Origin: Delphinus delphis
Lineage: Eukaryota; Chordata; Mammalia; Artiodactyla; Delphinidae
DNA length: 64,000 bases
NCBI RefSeq assembly: GCF_949987515.2
Contig: NC_082701.1
Coordinates: 41,185,755-41,249,754, forward strand
Direction: 5' to 3'
Shown one piece after another: positions 1 to 11,994 of this stretch; position 1 is the stretch's first letter; the number at the start of each line of letters is the position of its first letter. The translations under genes and the position numbers were made by a program. Below the pieces are notes generated by a model. It had not been told where the DNA came from and searched no databases. It was given only the letters and a program-made list of their open reading frames with translations.

Positions 1-195
1 AGATCAGCTCGGTGCTTTGAGATGACCTAGAGGAGTGGGATAGGGAGGATGGGAGGGAGGCTCAAGAGGGAGGGGATATGGAGATATACGTATGCATATG
101 GCTGATTCACTTTGGTGTACAACAGAAACTAACACAGTATTGTGAAGCAATTATACTGCAATAAAGATCTATTAAAATTTTAAAAAACGTAATAA
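1..195 (+). mobile_element. L1 3' UTR end, cut by the window edge
   Basis: Sequence typical of cetartiodactyl L1 3' UTR: the 'cctagaggagtgggatagg' segment, a G-rich stretch, 'ctgattcactttgg', 'cagaaactaacacag', 'gcaattatactgcaataaag' and a degenerate A-rich tail. The same family occurs on the minus strand at 54074-54275. The 5' part lies outside the window. Confidence 0.88.
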
Positions 196-1000
196 TAAAG
201 AATGTGAAGCCACCTTAAAATAATAAAATAAACTGACATTAACTCAGGACAGTCTTTGGAAATTGGGGGACATAAAGTAGGCACAGAAATTGCTTTTTGC
301 CAACAGCTACTTGGAAGAAGCGCCTGGAAATGCCCCCTAAACAGATCGGGAGGAGAAAAGCATCTCAGGCCAGATCGACCGTGGGTTGAAAACGGTGCAA
401 AGGATCAGTGTCAGAGAGAAAGAAAAATGCCTAATCAGTATCAATTTAATAGGCCACGTGAGCAGCAGGAGAAGAAATGTTATTTTATGGAGGTGATTTT
501 ATAATCACCGGAGTACTTAGCTTCATGTAAGCCATCTCATATTCATTAGAAATAAGAGGAATTTTATTCATTGGAAAGAACTCTTCCATTTATAGCATCT
601 TAATTGCTTAGGGTTTTAAATTCTGATAAAGGAAGCTCCATTTTTGGTGGGAGTGGGGGGTCAGGCAGAGGGGAGGATTCGTTCTTTATGACAAAGACAT
701 TGGGGTCGGTATTGTGTTTGACGGCTGCATCAGGAAGAACGGGCTGGACTGTGCTTGGTAAGAAACACCCCCCAAGTCTCAGTGGCTTAACACAACACAG
801 ATTGATTTCTGGCTCATATTATGTGTCCAGCGTGACTTGACAGCAGGTCACTCAGGGATCTAGGCTCCATCTCCATATGACCAAAAGTCACACTGCAGGG
901 GTGTACAGTCCTACCCTACCACATGCCTGGGAGGAGGAGAATGTCTGTGGGCAGTCCCAGTGACCGCACGGCGGAACCAAAGCCCTCGAGTCCCTTGTAC
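196..1000. other. Intronic sequence without a recognised element
   Basis: Mostly unique-looking sequence. A G-rich patch lies near 645-675. The stretch at 765-900 (cagtggcttaacacaacac) resembles an old interspersed repeat whose family I cannot name. No coding evidence. Confidence 0.5.
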
Positions 1001-1002
1001 CC

Positions 1003-1125
1003 CCACTAAGACGTGAGCTCCCCAAGAGCAGAGACCATCCTTTGAATCTTGGTACCACCAATACAGTCCCTCTCCCAGAGTAAATGATGGTGAATTTTTG
1101 ACAAATGAATGAATGAATGTATTGA
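1003..1125 (+). mobile_element. L2 LINE 3' end
   Basis: The 'gtgagctccccaagagcagagacc' type core followed by a short (TGAA)n tail at 1106-1120 is the usual L2 3' end. Confidence 0.6.
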
Positions 1126-1419
1126 TACATGGATTTGATTTTCAGAACGTGTTGAGGTTTTCTAACTGCGTGGGTCCTGGGACGTCTGCCTATATTCTTT
1201 CACCCAATTTTCCTTCAAGATTTTCTGCACCCCCAGAAGCAAACACAGTTTCGCGAAGCTTACAGAGCAGACCCCTGGGGCAGGGGAGGGACTTGTGACA
1301 TCTCCACTCGACGAGGCTAATGGAGCAGCTGGCCTGTCAGTGGCTTTGTCACCTGTTGTCTGGGACACAGGAATTAGCCATCAGAAGCCAAGATGGAGAG
1401 AAGGGAGCAGCATAGATGA

Positions 1420-1665
1420 TGTCTTTATTTTGTGTTATGCACAGTGCTTCCAGCTTTACTGAACTTTTCTCATTTAATCTTCACGGCAGTCCTGGAAGGA
1501 AGGTGCTCTGCTTCCACTCTACCACCCCCATTGTAGTAATGAGAAAACTGATACTTGAGAAAATTAAGGCATTTACCCAATATCTCATGGCTACTAAATG
1601 GCTTAGAACCCAGATCTGTCCACTTCTAAGCTGGGGCTCTTAACCACCGGGCCGACGTCTGTCTT
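1420..1665 (-). mobile_element. MIR SINE, antisense
   Basis: Antisense MIR hallmarks in order: tcatttaatcttcacggcag, atgagaaaactgatact, then a diverged tRNA-like head ending gctcttaaccaccgggcc. Confidence 0.7.
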
Positions 1666-2524
1666 CTTCAAGCAGGTCACACACAAGCTTCAAAGCATTT
1701 TGTTTTCCTATGAACTTGTAGCCGTGTGTCGACAGGAAAAAAATAGGACAAATGGAGAGTTATGTTTTATTCTGGGCATTACTGAGGACGATAGCCTGGC
1801 AACCAGCCGCTCAGATAGCTCTGAGGAACTGTTCCAAAAGGATAAGGGAAGAGCCAAGATATATGAGTTTGGGCTGAGGAAAAAACAACAACACGTAATA
1901 GAACATCAAAAGATTACTGTTAATCACACAAAAAACAGACATCTCAAGTTAATGGTTTCAGTGCTTTTCTATGTATGGAAATATACAAGCGTCTGGGCTT
2001 ACTGAAATTATTCCTTTGATACACACCTTCACTACCTAGGGCCAGTAACCTGCTTTTCTCCATCCTGAATTCCCCTAGGGGTGTGGCTGCAGTGACCAAT
2101 GGTGTTATGGCTTCAACATCCTTTGTTTACTGAAATGGCAGGTGGCGTTCTTTGTCCACACATGCATGGCTCTTTCTCTGTCCACCCTCCAGGAGGCAGG
2201 AAGGGCCACAAAAATGGGTCCCCCATCTCCCACTGAGGCCCAGCGGCCCTCACAGCAGCCCTCGAGTTCCCACCTTCCATCATCACCTGAAGCAGCTCAG
2301 ACAGAGCCGGCCCCATGAGCTTGGCACCTGAGATAATTAGGACCCGTGGCGATTTGGCCCTTTCCCTGGTCGCCCAGCCTCAGGCCAGTCATGCTGTGCT
2401 GATGCATCATTCGGGGTGTCCCCGGCCCTGCAGCCTCTCTCCGACTCTATTCCTCTCAGAGGTGGTGTAGTCCCACATAAGGAATCAGACTGTATCCCCA
2501 CCCCAGACTCCTGAGTCTGCCTCC

Positions 2525-2565
2525 TCATTTATAAAGCAGGGAGGCGGGGGGCGGGGGGGGTGTGG
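2525..2565 (+). repeat. G-rich run with G-quadruplex potential
   Basis: Four or more G-tracts in about 30 bases (gggaggcggggggcgggg and on), flanked by ordinary intronic sequence. Confidence 0.6.
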
Positions 2566-2589
2566 AAGGAAAGAAGGGAAACAGTATGT

Positions 2590-2765
2590 ATGGCGCGCCT
2601 ACAGTACGCAGGACCCGTGACATGAGAACCCTCACTGTACTTCCATGGGGAAGGGAGTCATGGCCCCATTTCACAGATGAGAAAACTGTGCTCACATGGA
2701 TCAAGGGACCGGCTGAAGGGCCCACAGCCAGGCAAAGAGGCAGCCAGGATTCTAAATGTGCTTAG
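2590..2765 (-). mobile_element. MIR SINE, antisense
   Basis: Contains ccccatttcacagatgagaa followed by the diverged equivalent of the 'cacagcnagg' segment and 'ccaggattcta'. Confidence 0.6.
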
Positions 2766-2804
2766 CCTCTCCCCAACGTTGGTGTTCTTTCCAGTACACT
2801 CGTG

Positions 2805-2990
2805 GATCTCAAACTTTTGCGTGAAATGATATGACAGCCTAGAGGGTTTGTTAAAACTCAGGTTGCTGGGTACCACCTCCAAAGTTTCTAATTCAGTAGG
2901 ACCTTGGTGAGGCCTGAGAATTCTCGTTTTTAACAAGTTCCCAGGGGATGCTGAGGCTCTGGTCTGGGGACCACACTTTGAGAACCACAA
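2805..2990 (+). mobile_element. MER5A-type hAT-Charlie DNA transposon
   Basis: Nearly full-length: starts gtggatctcaaacttt, includes gggtttgttaaaactcaggt, tctaattcagtagga and acaagttcccagggga, and ends ccacactttgagaaccac. Non-autonomous, no coding capacity. Confidence 0.85.
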
Positions 2991-3534
2991 CAGTAAATCA
3001 ATACTACTAAGCTCCCTGAGCTATAGGAGCTCACAGCCGAGAAATTCATGGACTCTGAAGGGGACAGTTGCTTGAGGTGCGTCTTGATCTACAAGATGTT
3101 CTCTTGATATGTGACTGGCATCCCTAGCAGGGACAAAGGGACTGGTCCATAAGACCTGTGCTTTGACTGTGTCTCTAGGTGTAAGGACGGACCTGCGGGG
3201 CTGGGGCCCGCACATCCTACCTAGGACAGCCAGCACATGTCCATTTGCAGAGTGAAAGCTACTACCTTCCCCCCCCCGTGCTTGGGGGGCTGCCCGTCTG
3301 CCATGCAGAGCTGGCCTGTAATTTTGCCATAGCTATTGGCTACCTGTGGCAGGGGTAGGGGCAGGGGATTTCAGTGGGCCTCCCAAGGCCACTCCACTCA
3401 TGGAAAATCTTGTCCCCAACCATCTTCTGCCCTGGCATTCTGTATATAAGGTGCATATGCTAAGCTTTAGGGTGTGCTCATTTGAGAGCATGGACCGTAT
3501 CACTCGTCCATGCCGCTGGTAGTTATTGGGCAAG

Positions 3535-4260
3535 TTCTATGTGGCAGGTGCTGTGCTACCAGGGAGAATGATGCAATAGTGAGCAGAAATAGAGTCATTG
3601 CTCCCTCCCTTCGGGTCAAAACTTCGTAAAAGTGACAGACATTAATCAAAGAATTACCCAAGTGAAAATGAGCATTTCAACCCTGACCAGTGCAATGAAG
3701 GTCATGGTGCTATGAGACTGTATGAGGAGGGGAACTGGCCATAAAACTGAAATTTGAAGGATGAGGATTTAACTATGGGGCCAGGGGAGGGCTCTCCAGG
3801 CAGAGGGAATGATATTTGCCAAGGTCTTGTGAAGGAACGGGGTGGAGTAAGGATTAGGCACTAAATAGGTGGCCGGAGGGGCTGGAGCTCAGGGTGAGAT
3901 GAGGCTGGAGATGGCTAGGAGCAGACTGAGGCCATGTGACAGGGTTTGGACCCCATGTTCAAGGGTGATGTCTCCATCCTGAGGACAATGGGAAACCTTT
4001 GAGCAGCTCTAAGCAGGGAGTTATGATCAGATTTCTGTTTCTCTTTAATCTGGAGAACCCACTGGAGAAAGGCCGTGGGGATGCAGGGAGACCTGGTAGA
4101 AGGGAAGTCCAGGAGTCCAGGTAATGGATAATAGACACAGTGAGGATGGTGATGGAGAAAGCAGGTGGAATTGAGATCTATTGAGGAGGTACAATCAACT
4201 GGATTTGGTAATGGATTGAATGGGAGGGTATTGACATAAAAGATTGAAAAGTGACTCCTT
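3535..4260 (-). mobile_element. L2 LINE, long antisense fragment
   Basis: Begins with the reversed L2 3' end (gtggcaggtgctgtgctacc), then ctctccaggcagagggaatg, 'gaaacctttgagcagc' and 'aagtgactcc' segments known from long L2-related copies. The strand is inferred from the 3' end lying at the left. Confidence 0.6.
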
Positions 4261-6035
4261 GTGTAGCTGAATGCATGGCATCACCATTCAATGAGATTGG
4301 TTCCCCAAAAGATGACAACGTTTGGGCATGTTGAGTTGGAAGAGCCTCTAAAAGTACTGAAACACAGTGTGAAATAAGCAGTGGGATTTCCAGGTCTAGA
4401 GTCCTGAGAAGATGTTTGGACTAGAGATAGGAATGTGCGAGGCAACTCAAACCATGGGCTTTAATGAGATTTCCTAGGAAGAAAAAAAGATATTAAGATT
4501 TACTGGCTGTTAGAGAGAACCAACGGCAGAGTAAGACTGAGAACTTGGGACCTCCAATCCCTGGTACCATCTTGCTGCCCCTCAGACTCACAGAGGCGAT
4601 GCATCAGGTCACATCAGTGCTTTAAAGGTTTGATGCGTTCCTGAGCCTGTAAGTGTTGGCCCTTAAGGAGCCAGTGCTAGCCTTGACCTCGGTCAAGGTC
4701 ATGTTTACCTCGGTTAGGACCTACAATAGCACGCATCTGAAGTCCTGTGGAGTGGAAGAGGATAGACCTAGATTAAGTGGACGGTGCTTCATGTGTTGGG
4801 CTCCACACCAACAACTTCCAATAGATCAGGTCTATGCAGAGTGGAATGGGTTGCCTTAGGACTTAGAAGGCTTCCCGTCACAGCAAAAGTGGGCTAAATA
4901 TTTGATGTAAATGTCATAGAAAGGTGTCTGATGATTGCTTGAGCAACCTGATCTTGAGCCCTTTATGACCTGTGGGATCTTTGGATTCTTTCGGGCAGGA
5001 AATTCTTACGCTGTTCTGCTGGGTGCCTGGTTCTTTCTTGTGTATTTTTTTGAGGGGTGGGGGTGGTATAGGAGACACGGGGCCTCTGGTGATGTATGTG
5101 TAAGAGCTATATAAACGTTCGGACAACTACCTTGGTGAAACCTGCATGACAGGAGACAGGCAATGCTACAAAAACAAAACCATAAAGGACCAAGGTCCCT
5201 TCCCCTCATGCCTGTACTTTGAGAGCTGTCCTAAAGGACCTTCAGTTGTTAGATGTTTCCTACTTTTGCCTTTAATTTTGTCTGACCTCACGCTTCCCAT
5301 TCTTCCAGTCAAATAGTTAATAATCTGTTTTAAAAATGACAGTGGGAAGCCACGTCCTACTTGGAGGTAATCTAGAGGTGAATCTTTTTAAGACGTAAGC
5401 AACCTCCCATGGGTTTCGTCTATCTAGACTTCTGTGTTCTGAGTCTTTCTAAATCAGGGTCCTGCCGTTTGCACCACACATCTCCCCCATTACATTTAAA
5501 TCACCCTGCTGGGCATTTTCATGAAAAGAATTTTCAGGTGAATAAAACAATTTACCAGAAGCATGTGTTGGCTGCACTTGGTCCTCTTGGAAGGGCTCGC
5601 ACGTTCCCACATAATGACTATGCGTGTTGCCAGCACCGCTGGGAGTATGGGCTTCTTTGTCAGTTCCACGTTATTAGTTCCAGAAAGCCCTCTCTCCTCT
5701 GTTGCCTCCCTAGCACAGGACGAGATTGGCTCTGAAGTCGATTGACTCATCTTGGGGGTCCTGTGCATTTTCTGATACAAAAGGGCACCTAGAGGCCCAC
5801 CCAAGGCTGCAAAAATTATTATTTCTGCAGATGTTGTTATATATTATTATTCTGCAGATGTCTCCAGAAACCTTCTCTTCTGTGTATATGAAAAAAGGAC
5901 TTGGGACACAGCAGGGGTTCACTGACGCCAGGGCTTCCTGGGATCACCTCCATCAGCTGAAGGACCACAATAGACGCCACGGGTCTCTAACTTAAGTCTA
6001 AGTGGCATTTGGGAAAGAGGAGAGATTTTGAAGGC
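4260..6035. other. Mostly unique intronic sequence
   Basis: No repeat family or exon recognised. Contains the nuclear-receptor half-site cluster at 4681-4712 and an AT-rich patch near 5810-5860 in which 'attattctgcagatgt' type sequence is imperfectly repeated. Confidence 0.5.
4681..4701 (+). promoter_or_regulatory. Candidate nuclear-receptor site cluster
   Basis: ccttgacc and ggtcaagg form a perfect 8-bp inverted repeat with a 2-bp spacer (4681-4698). It overlaps TCAAGGTCA at 4693-4701, an exact match to the extended half-site bound by ERR and SF1/LRH1 receptors. Function is inference from the motif only. Confidence 0.4.
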
Positions 6036-6039
6036 AGAC

Positions 6040-6175
6040 GGGCTTGGCTTCAAGGCCCAGCTCCCCTGCTTACTAGTTGTGTTATTCTGGGTACAGTATG
6101 TACCCTCCCTGAGCCTCTAGTTTCTTATTTGTAATAATAATAGTTAACTTTTAGTGAGGGTTTGCTGTCTGCAAG
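6040..6175 (+). mobile_element. MIR SINE
   Basis: Sense MIR: cctgcttactagttgtgtta, ccctgagcctctagtttctt and the 'gtaataataatag' segment. Confidence 0.7.
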
Positions 6176-6499
6176 GCACTAAGCGAAGTGGTTTTTATGT
6201 CTTGTCTAATTGAATCTTTACAACGGATCTTGGGGTGATATAAAGCAGCTTTCTCCATTTCATTGCTTCAATCAAACACTGTCTCCGCACCACAGACGGT
6301 GGGAGAGAATTTGGAAGGAAGAGACACGGCAGAGGCTGTCCCTCAGCGGTGGGGTGGGAGCTGGGGTGTGGGTGGTCCCAGCAGCAGTGGAAGATGCCGT
6401 CTTTATCACTGGCCAAGGCTGGGTGAGGTACCCTCATCTGCTCTCCCGTCACCCTGTCTCTCCTTGCAGATTGCCTATTGCCATATGCATTCCTTCCAG

Positions 6500-6640
6500 C
6501 CCCACACCAACCAGGGTGTGAGTCCCTTGAGGGCAGGGACTCTTTCTTACCTCTGAGTCATCAGGACCTTCTGCAGTGCTTGGCGGGTTTCTGGTGCTCA
6601 ATGAAGGAAGCTGAACAGAGGAATAAATAAAGGAATGAAT
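6500..6640 (+). mobile_element. L2 LINE 3' end
   Basis: gtgagtcccttgagggcagg, then a diverged 'gtgctcaatgaa' and (GAAT)-like tail. Confidence 0.6.
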
Positions 6641-7119
6641 CGGTCCATTTAGCTAGCAATGCCTCAGACCCAAGTCGCTAAGATTCTGGTCACAGTTCAG
6701 CCTTACCCTAGATAAGTAACTTCTCTCTGGACCTCAGTTTCTTCTGTGAAATGAGGGAATCAGAGAAGATGATGTCTCAGGGTCCTCAGAGTTTGGCAAC
6801 TTTGTAACATCTACAAGAGCCAGTCAGCACCGAGCAGTCCTAGAGCCTGTGGATTCCAGGAGGTCTCCCTTTTTGAGCAGCAGGAAGTACAAGCTTGACC
6901 CAGGGAGGGTGGAGAAGGACTCAGATGACCCACCCACTCAATGGGAAATCTCATTTTCCAGCTGGCATTTACATAGTGTCTGCAGTGTAGACAGCCCTGC
7001 TCAGCCCTGTAAGGGATTCAAAAGAACTGAATTCCACCCCAGTGCTTCATGGGACATAGGACCTGTCGATGAGAAAGGACTTCTTCCTCTGGGAAATGGC
7101 ATTTGTAGTGTCCTGAAGG

Positions 7120-7500
7120 ATGGGTTGGACTTGGGTGCATAGAGACTGAGGAAGGCATGTCAGGCAGAGGGCTTGGAGGCAGGCAAATGGGTCAGAAAGT
7201 CCACGTTCGGGAAATGGCAGAGGATCTCGTTTGCAGAGCATAGCACTTATCCAGGAGAGATGCCAAAGAAGGCTGGGAGGTCAGCCCAAAGCACTACGGG
7301 GTGAAGGCTTGAATGCCGGGGTGAGGAGTTTTTACCTAATGCAGTAGGCAGTGGGGAGCCATTGAAGGTTTTGGAATACAGGGGTGACAGCAGAGCTGCC
7401 TTTGGAAAAACCCATTTGGCATCATAGGTAGAATTGTTTGGAGAGAAGAGGCCTAAAAACTGGAGGTGGGAGGTGAGGGACAATTTTGAAACTGTGGCGA
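7120..7500 (-). mobile_element. L2 LINE, antisense fragment
   Basis: Carries the 'gtcaggcagagggcttggagg' type segment and 'gtggggagccattgaagg' followed by 'gcagagctgcc', which correspond to the internal part of the long antisense copy at 16285-17060. Confidence 0.55.
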
Positions 7501-8609
7501 TGGGCCAGGTGAGAAATTACAAGGAGCTCAACTAGGGTGACGGTGGTGGTGCTCAGAAGCGAGAAACAGAGTCGGGAGCCACTGTAGGGCGAAGCCCTGC
7601 AACTTGACGAGTGACTGCCGAGGTCAAGAGAGGAGTCCCAGCTGCCTCTCAGGCTTCGGGTATGGCCGGATCGCCACTTGGGGTGGGGCGCCAGCAGGAG
7701 AAATCGCGGCTACGTGAGGAGGTGGTGATCTAACGGCATCAGGGGACGGCGAAGGAAGAGGTGCAGATGAGAAATGTGTTTGGGACAGGTTACGTGTCAC
7801 ATGCTGGCCTGACACTTCATCTTCAGAACAAGGGAGTCGGATCACATGATCGGGCAGTGTGCATGTACTATGTGCCGAGCCCTGTATGACAATCTCTATA
7901 GGCATCGGCTCACTCAGTCCTCACAACCTGCCTAGGAGACAGGCAATGCTATCATTTCCAGTCCTAAGATATTGTGATTCTGTGACTCCAGTCTTTTACC
8001 AAATGACTCTCTTCTCATCAGAGCAAGTCAGAATCCTGCCTCTTTCTTGAGCTCTTCAGAGGAAACAAACAAATCACTGTCATCTCTAAAGCTTTAGCTG
8101 AAACTGACATCCTCTGAGGAATGGTCGAGATGCTCTCTGCAGAGCCGCCTCTGTGCAATGCCATTTGCTGCTCTCATGCAGCAGAGCAGGGTTCTGTTTG
8201 CTCCGGCTCTGGGCTCTGCCGTCTGTCTTGGCTCTCACTGTATTTCCCTGCAGCCCATCTCCTTCCAGTGACTGCAAAGATGAGGCCAGGAGGGATGGGC
8301 TTTACTTGAAGCCCTAGGGAAGCAGGTCCTGCCTTCATGCAGGGGACCTAGGGCATGAGGCATGCCAGGACCTCAGTGACACCTGCAGGTGGGGAGAGGG
8401 GATAGGCTTCCAGAAGCCCAGAAACCAAGCATTTCTTCATTTTCCCAGCTAAAGGGGACTAACTCCTCGCTCTTCTGCACCCCATAGCACTTGGTCACAA
8501 CTGTCCTTTGAAACTTGACCTCCAACTTCGTGTTCATTGTCTGCGTTCTTAGATCATTTCTCCCTCTAGACTATGAGCTACCTGAGAGCAGAGAAGAAAG
8601 GAAAGGAAG

Positions 8610-8870
8610 TAATGTTTCATCAGCACCCATTGTGGGTCTGGCAAAATGCTAGTAACTTTACAACTATTAGTTTATTTAATCCTTACAACATTGTTTAGTT
8701 AATCCTTACAACATTGTTTATTTAATCCTTACAGCATTGTTTAGTTAATCCTTACAACAACCTGGTGAGGAAGGGCTTCTCATCCCCATTTTCCAGATGA
8801 AAAATTTAAAGATTAAGGCAATTGAGTAAATTCAGGAAAAGTGGTTAGACAAGTGCCTGGCACAAATGCC
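8610..8870 (-). mobile_element. MIR SINE, antisense, with an internal tandem expansion
   Basis: Reads catcagcacccattgtgggt, then the tttaatccttacaacattg block, cccattttccagatgaaaaa and 'aattgagtaaattcagg'. The 'tttaatccttacaac' block is repeated almost four times (8671-8758). Confidence 0.7.
8671..8758 (+). repeat. 23-bp tandem repeat, about 3.8 copies
   Basis: Unit tttagttaatccttacaac plus attg. Copies start at 8671, 8694, 8717 and 8740 with 1-2 changes each (tttatt/tttagt alternate). It arose inside an antisense MIR. Confidence 0.9.
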
Positions 8871-9140
8871 CGATAAATTATAGCAATTATTATTGAATAG
8901 CCTGTCCTAGGACTCGGAGGCTGGAATTCAGTCCAGTTTGGACTATGTCCAGAGTCCACGCACACCTCATCCCTCAGGGTATCACAGTGTGCACTGCAGG
9001 AATTTAGGAAGTGCTCACCAAGGAGTCCTTTATTCTTTCATTTATATTCTTGACCCTTCCACACCCCACTCAAGGCTTGGAATATCTCAGTGGATCTCCA
9101 ATAAATAATTATTGAGCGAATGATTCACTGAATGCATGAA

Positions 9141-9227
9141 TGTGTGTAAGTGTGTGTAGTTGTATGTGTATGTAGTTAGGTGTGTATCTGTGTGTGTGTG
9201 GAGTTGTGTGCATGTGTATGTGTGTTA
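9141..9227 (+). repeat. Interrupted (GT)n microsatellite
   Basis: GT-rich with A/T interruptions and a longest pure stretch of about five GT units, so moderately unstable at most. Confidence 0.85.
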
Positions 9228-9739
9228 ATGGTTTGGGACAGCTTTTCTCAGAGAAGCTGGTGAGCTCTCTACCCCTCCCTCTAATGTCACCGCCACCCCT
9301 GCCAAGATTTGGGCCACAAGGCATTGGGTCAGTGTCTGGAGGAAGTTCTGCCAATTACCATCCAATTACAACCCCACCCCCTACCCCGACACAGTAAGTC
9401 CCACTGGAAAGACCTCAGGAGGCATGAACATCTGAATCACAGGGGAGAGCCAGGAAGACAGCAGCTCATCAGAATCCCAGGAAGATTCCTGAGTCGCCTA
9501 AATATAGAAACCGCCACCCTGCCAAAAGCAAGGTGAGTTTGGCATCAGCTGATAGCGCAGAGCCCGCCCGGGGCAGGTCAGGAGGAGAAAGGACAGGACT
9601 GGTGACCAGACACACCTACAGGGCTCAGACGGGCCTTGAGCCAGGCCACAGGTAGGAAAAAAAAAAGCCCGCCAGGAATTTGGAAGCCAGCATCAGGAGA
9701 TGGGGAGAGGCCGCAAGGTATGCGGCATGGGCTTTGTGG

Positions 9740-9835
9740 CAGGACACACGTGCCCACGGGTTCTACTTATGTGACCTTGGGTGAGGCACTCAGCCTGTCG
9801 GAGCCCTGGTTTCCTGACCTAGAAAGTGAGGTCGA
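9740..9835 (+). mobile_element. MIR SINE core
   Basis: ttatgtgaccttgggtgagg followed by ctcagcctgtcggagccctg and tttcctgacctagaaagtg. Confidence 0.7.
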
Positions 9836-9879
9836 CTGCGAATGAAGATCCAGGCATCCTCCCACCTGAGGTTTTTGCC

Positions 9880-10245
9880 TTGTGTTCCCTCTGCCTGATG
9901 CTTTTCCCCGAGGCGTTTGCATGGGCTATTCCTTCACCCCCTTTGGATCTTTACTGAAATGTGACCTTCTCAGTGAGGCCATCCCGAGCACCTATTTAAG
10001 ACTGTGACCAGCCCTGGCATTTTCGGATTCCCCTTCCCTGCCTTAGCATTTTTTTCCATAGCCCTTTTTTTCCCCATGGCATTTATCATCATCCGACATA
10101 TTATATATCTTACTTGTTATCTACCCCACTAGGATGTGAGCCCCACATGCTCACATCTGTTTGGGCAATGCTGTATCTCCCATGTGTAGAGTGGTACCCA
10201 GGGTCTAGTAGGTGTTCAATAAATACGTGTTGGATAAATGCATGA
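9880..10245 (+). mobile_element. L2 LINE, sense 3' portion
   Basis: Continuous L2 3' end: ttccctctgcctgatgcttt, 'gtgaccttctcagtgaggcc', 'gacatattatatatcttact', 'aggatgtgagccccacatgc' and gtaggtgttcaataaatacg. It runs directly into the GGAA repeat. Confidence 0.85.
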
Positions 10246-10248
10246 GTG

Positions 10249-10376
10249 AGGGGAGGGAAGGAAGGAAGGAGGGAGGGAAGGAGGGAAGGAAAGGAGGAAG
10301 GAGGGAAGGATGGACGGATGAAGGGAAGGAAGAGAGGAAGGAGGAAGGGAGGGAAGGAAGGAAGGAAGGAAGGAAA
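10249..10376 (+). repeat. (GGAA)n / (GGGA)n purine microsatellite
   Basis: About 128 bases of pure purine on the + strand except tggacggatg near 10311. It is built of GGAA, GGGA and AGGA units and seeded at the L2 3' end. All frames are open through it, so the predicted Arg/Gly/Lys- and Ser/Pro/Leu-rich peptides are artefacts. Confidence 0.95.
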
Positions 10377-10679
10377 TGGAATATGGAAATCACTTGGTGC
10401 TGTATGCCTGGTTGTAGCTGGCGTGTGTATGACATCTGACAAGGGGTCACCAGAGGTAACATGGGAGAGTCTCAGAGTGGGCAGGGGGCTGCAGCAGACC
10501 CTGGAAGTCAGTGTGGGGAGCCCCAGGCCCACAGAAAGGTGGGTCTGAGAAGTCAGTTTATAAGAAGTGAGGCCACCTCATGGGGGGAATTTAAGAGGCA
10601 GGACACAGGCTCCTAGAAGAACCGGGCATATGGTGTCTCTCCACCAAGAAGGTTGTGCCTCTGTTTCTCTGCCTTGAAA

Positions 10680-10910
10680 TTTCTCCTTGTCCTTGGGGGC
10701 TGCTCAGGGGAATCTTCTCTGACACCCAGATGTGCCCTCCGTGATCTGCAGCCCCTGGGCTTCCCTCCGTCAAAGGTCTCTCCAGGGGTCCCCTTTGTTT
10801 TCACACACCCCCACTCCTGCCCCACTGGACTGAGCTCCTTGGGGACAGAGCTGTGTCTCCTTTGCTTCTTTATCCTCAGGGCTTAGCCTGAGACCAGGCA
10901 TATAGTGGAC
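10680..10910 (+). mobile_element. L2 LINE, sense fragment
   Basis: Includes gggaatcttctctgacaccc, ctgagctccttggggacaga and 'gagaccaggcatatagtgg', in the order expected for an L2 3' end. Confidence 0.65.
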
Positions 10911-11994
10911 TGTGTCGGTTAGAGTCCAGTGCAGGCAAGGGAAATAACTACGATCATTTTAGGAATAAAAGGAAATTGGGTGCTTACAAAATTGCTGGAA
11001 AAGATGGAGATGTGGGCTTTTGGTTGGATGTTTACATGACTCTCAGAGTGACCCCCAGAAGTTGCCCACCAGGGGAGATGCTACCTGGAAGGTAGGGAAC
11101 CAGGAAGTCACTGCCCCCATCCCCATTCCACTTGCCTTCAGACATCCAAAAAATAGCCATGTGTGAAATGAACTTCCCATCACTAGGACTGGGTGGAATT
11201 CAGTAGCAAGCAGAGTCCAGGTACATGAGACGGTTTGTCCGGTACATAGAACTGGAGCATCGAGTCAGAGCTGGACCTGAGGGGAGTTGGGCTTGTTCCG
11301 GAGACCAGATCAGGGCTCAGCCTACAGGCTTCAGTTAGAGACAAGAGGGGCTGTGAGAAGCACGAAGCCAGGCAAGCCGTCACAATAGCCCACTTCCAGA
11401 CAATGTTCGTATCCTTTGCTGATCTAGGAATTTTGTTCCGTCTGATATCGCTTGAAAGAAATGGGCCAACCGTCTGGGCTGGGGAAGATGTTCCGTGCAA
11501 GGGGGTTTATGTTGGGATGCTATTTGGCCCAAAGCATTGAAACACGTCATCTGCCCATACCTCATTCACCCCGAATCCCACGTGGCAGCCACCCCAGCCT
11601 TTATGGTGTGGTTGCTTCTCAGCTGAGCACGATGATGGTTGATTATATCAATATCCCCAGGAGTGAACAGCCTCTGTGGGGCAAGGTGGGGACTCCTGTT
11701 AACCAAGCTGTCATAAAAGACTAGATGATAAGTAGAAATGCCCAGTGATTAACCTTCCTCAGGAGAGAGAACTGGCAGGTAACATGAAATATTCATGTCA
11801 TGTGGTGGACATCTTCTTCTCTCAGCACCATCTCCTTAGAAAGCCAGGTTAGGACCAGAAGTTTGCTTGATGGGAATTGAAGGGATCTTGGTGATGCTAA
11901 GTGATGATGCTTAGTGATGCTAGTGTCTTACGCTGGTATGAGGTCCCCATCTTTCCTCTAGGGAAGCAGTGTAGTGTATCTAAAGGTATAACTT

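Noticed and set aside
8671..8758. CRISPR-like array of 23-bp repeats
   Set aside because: Repeats are directly adjacent with no spacers, in a mammalian MIR.
10110..10548. Low-complexity frames on both strands (Arg/Gly/Lys- or Pro/Ser/Leu-rich)
   Set aside because: Direct translation of the GGAA microsatellite.
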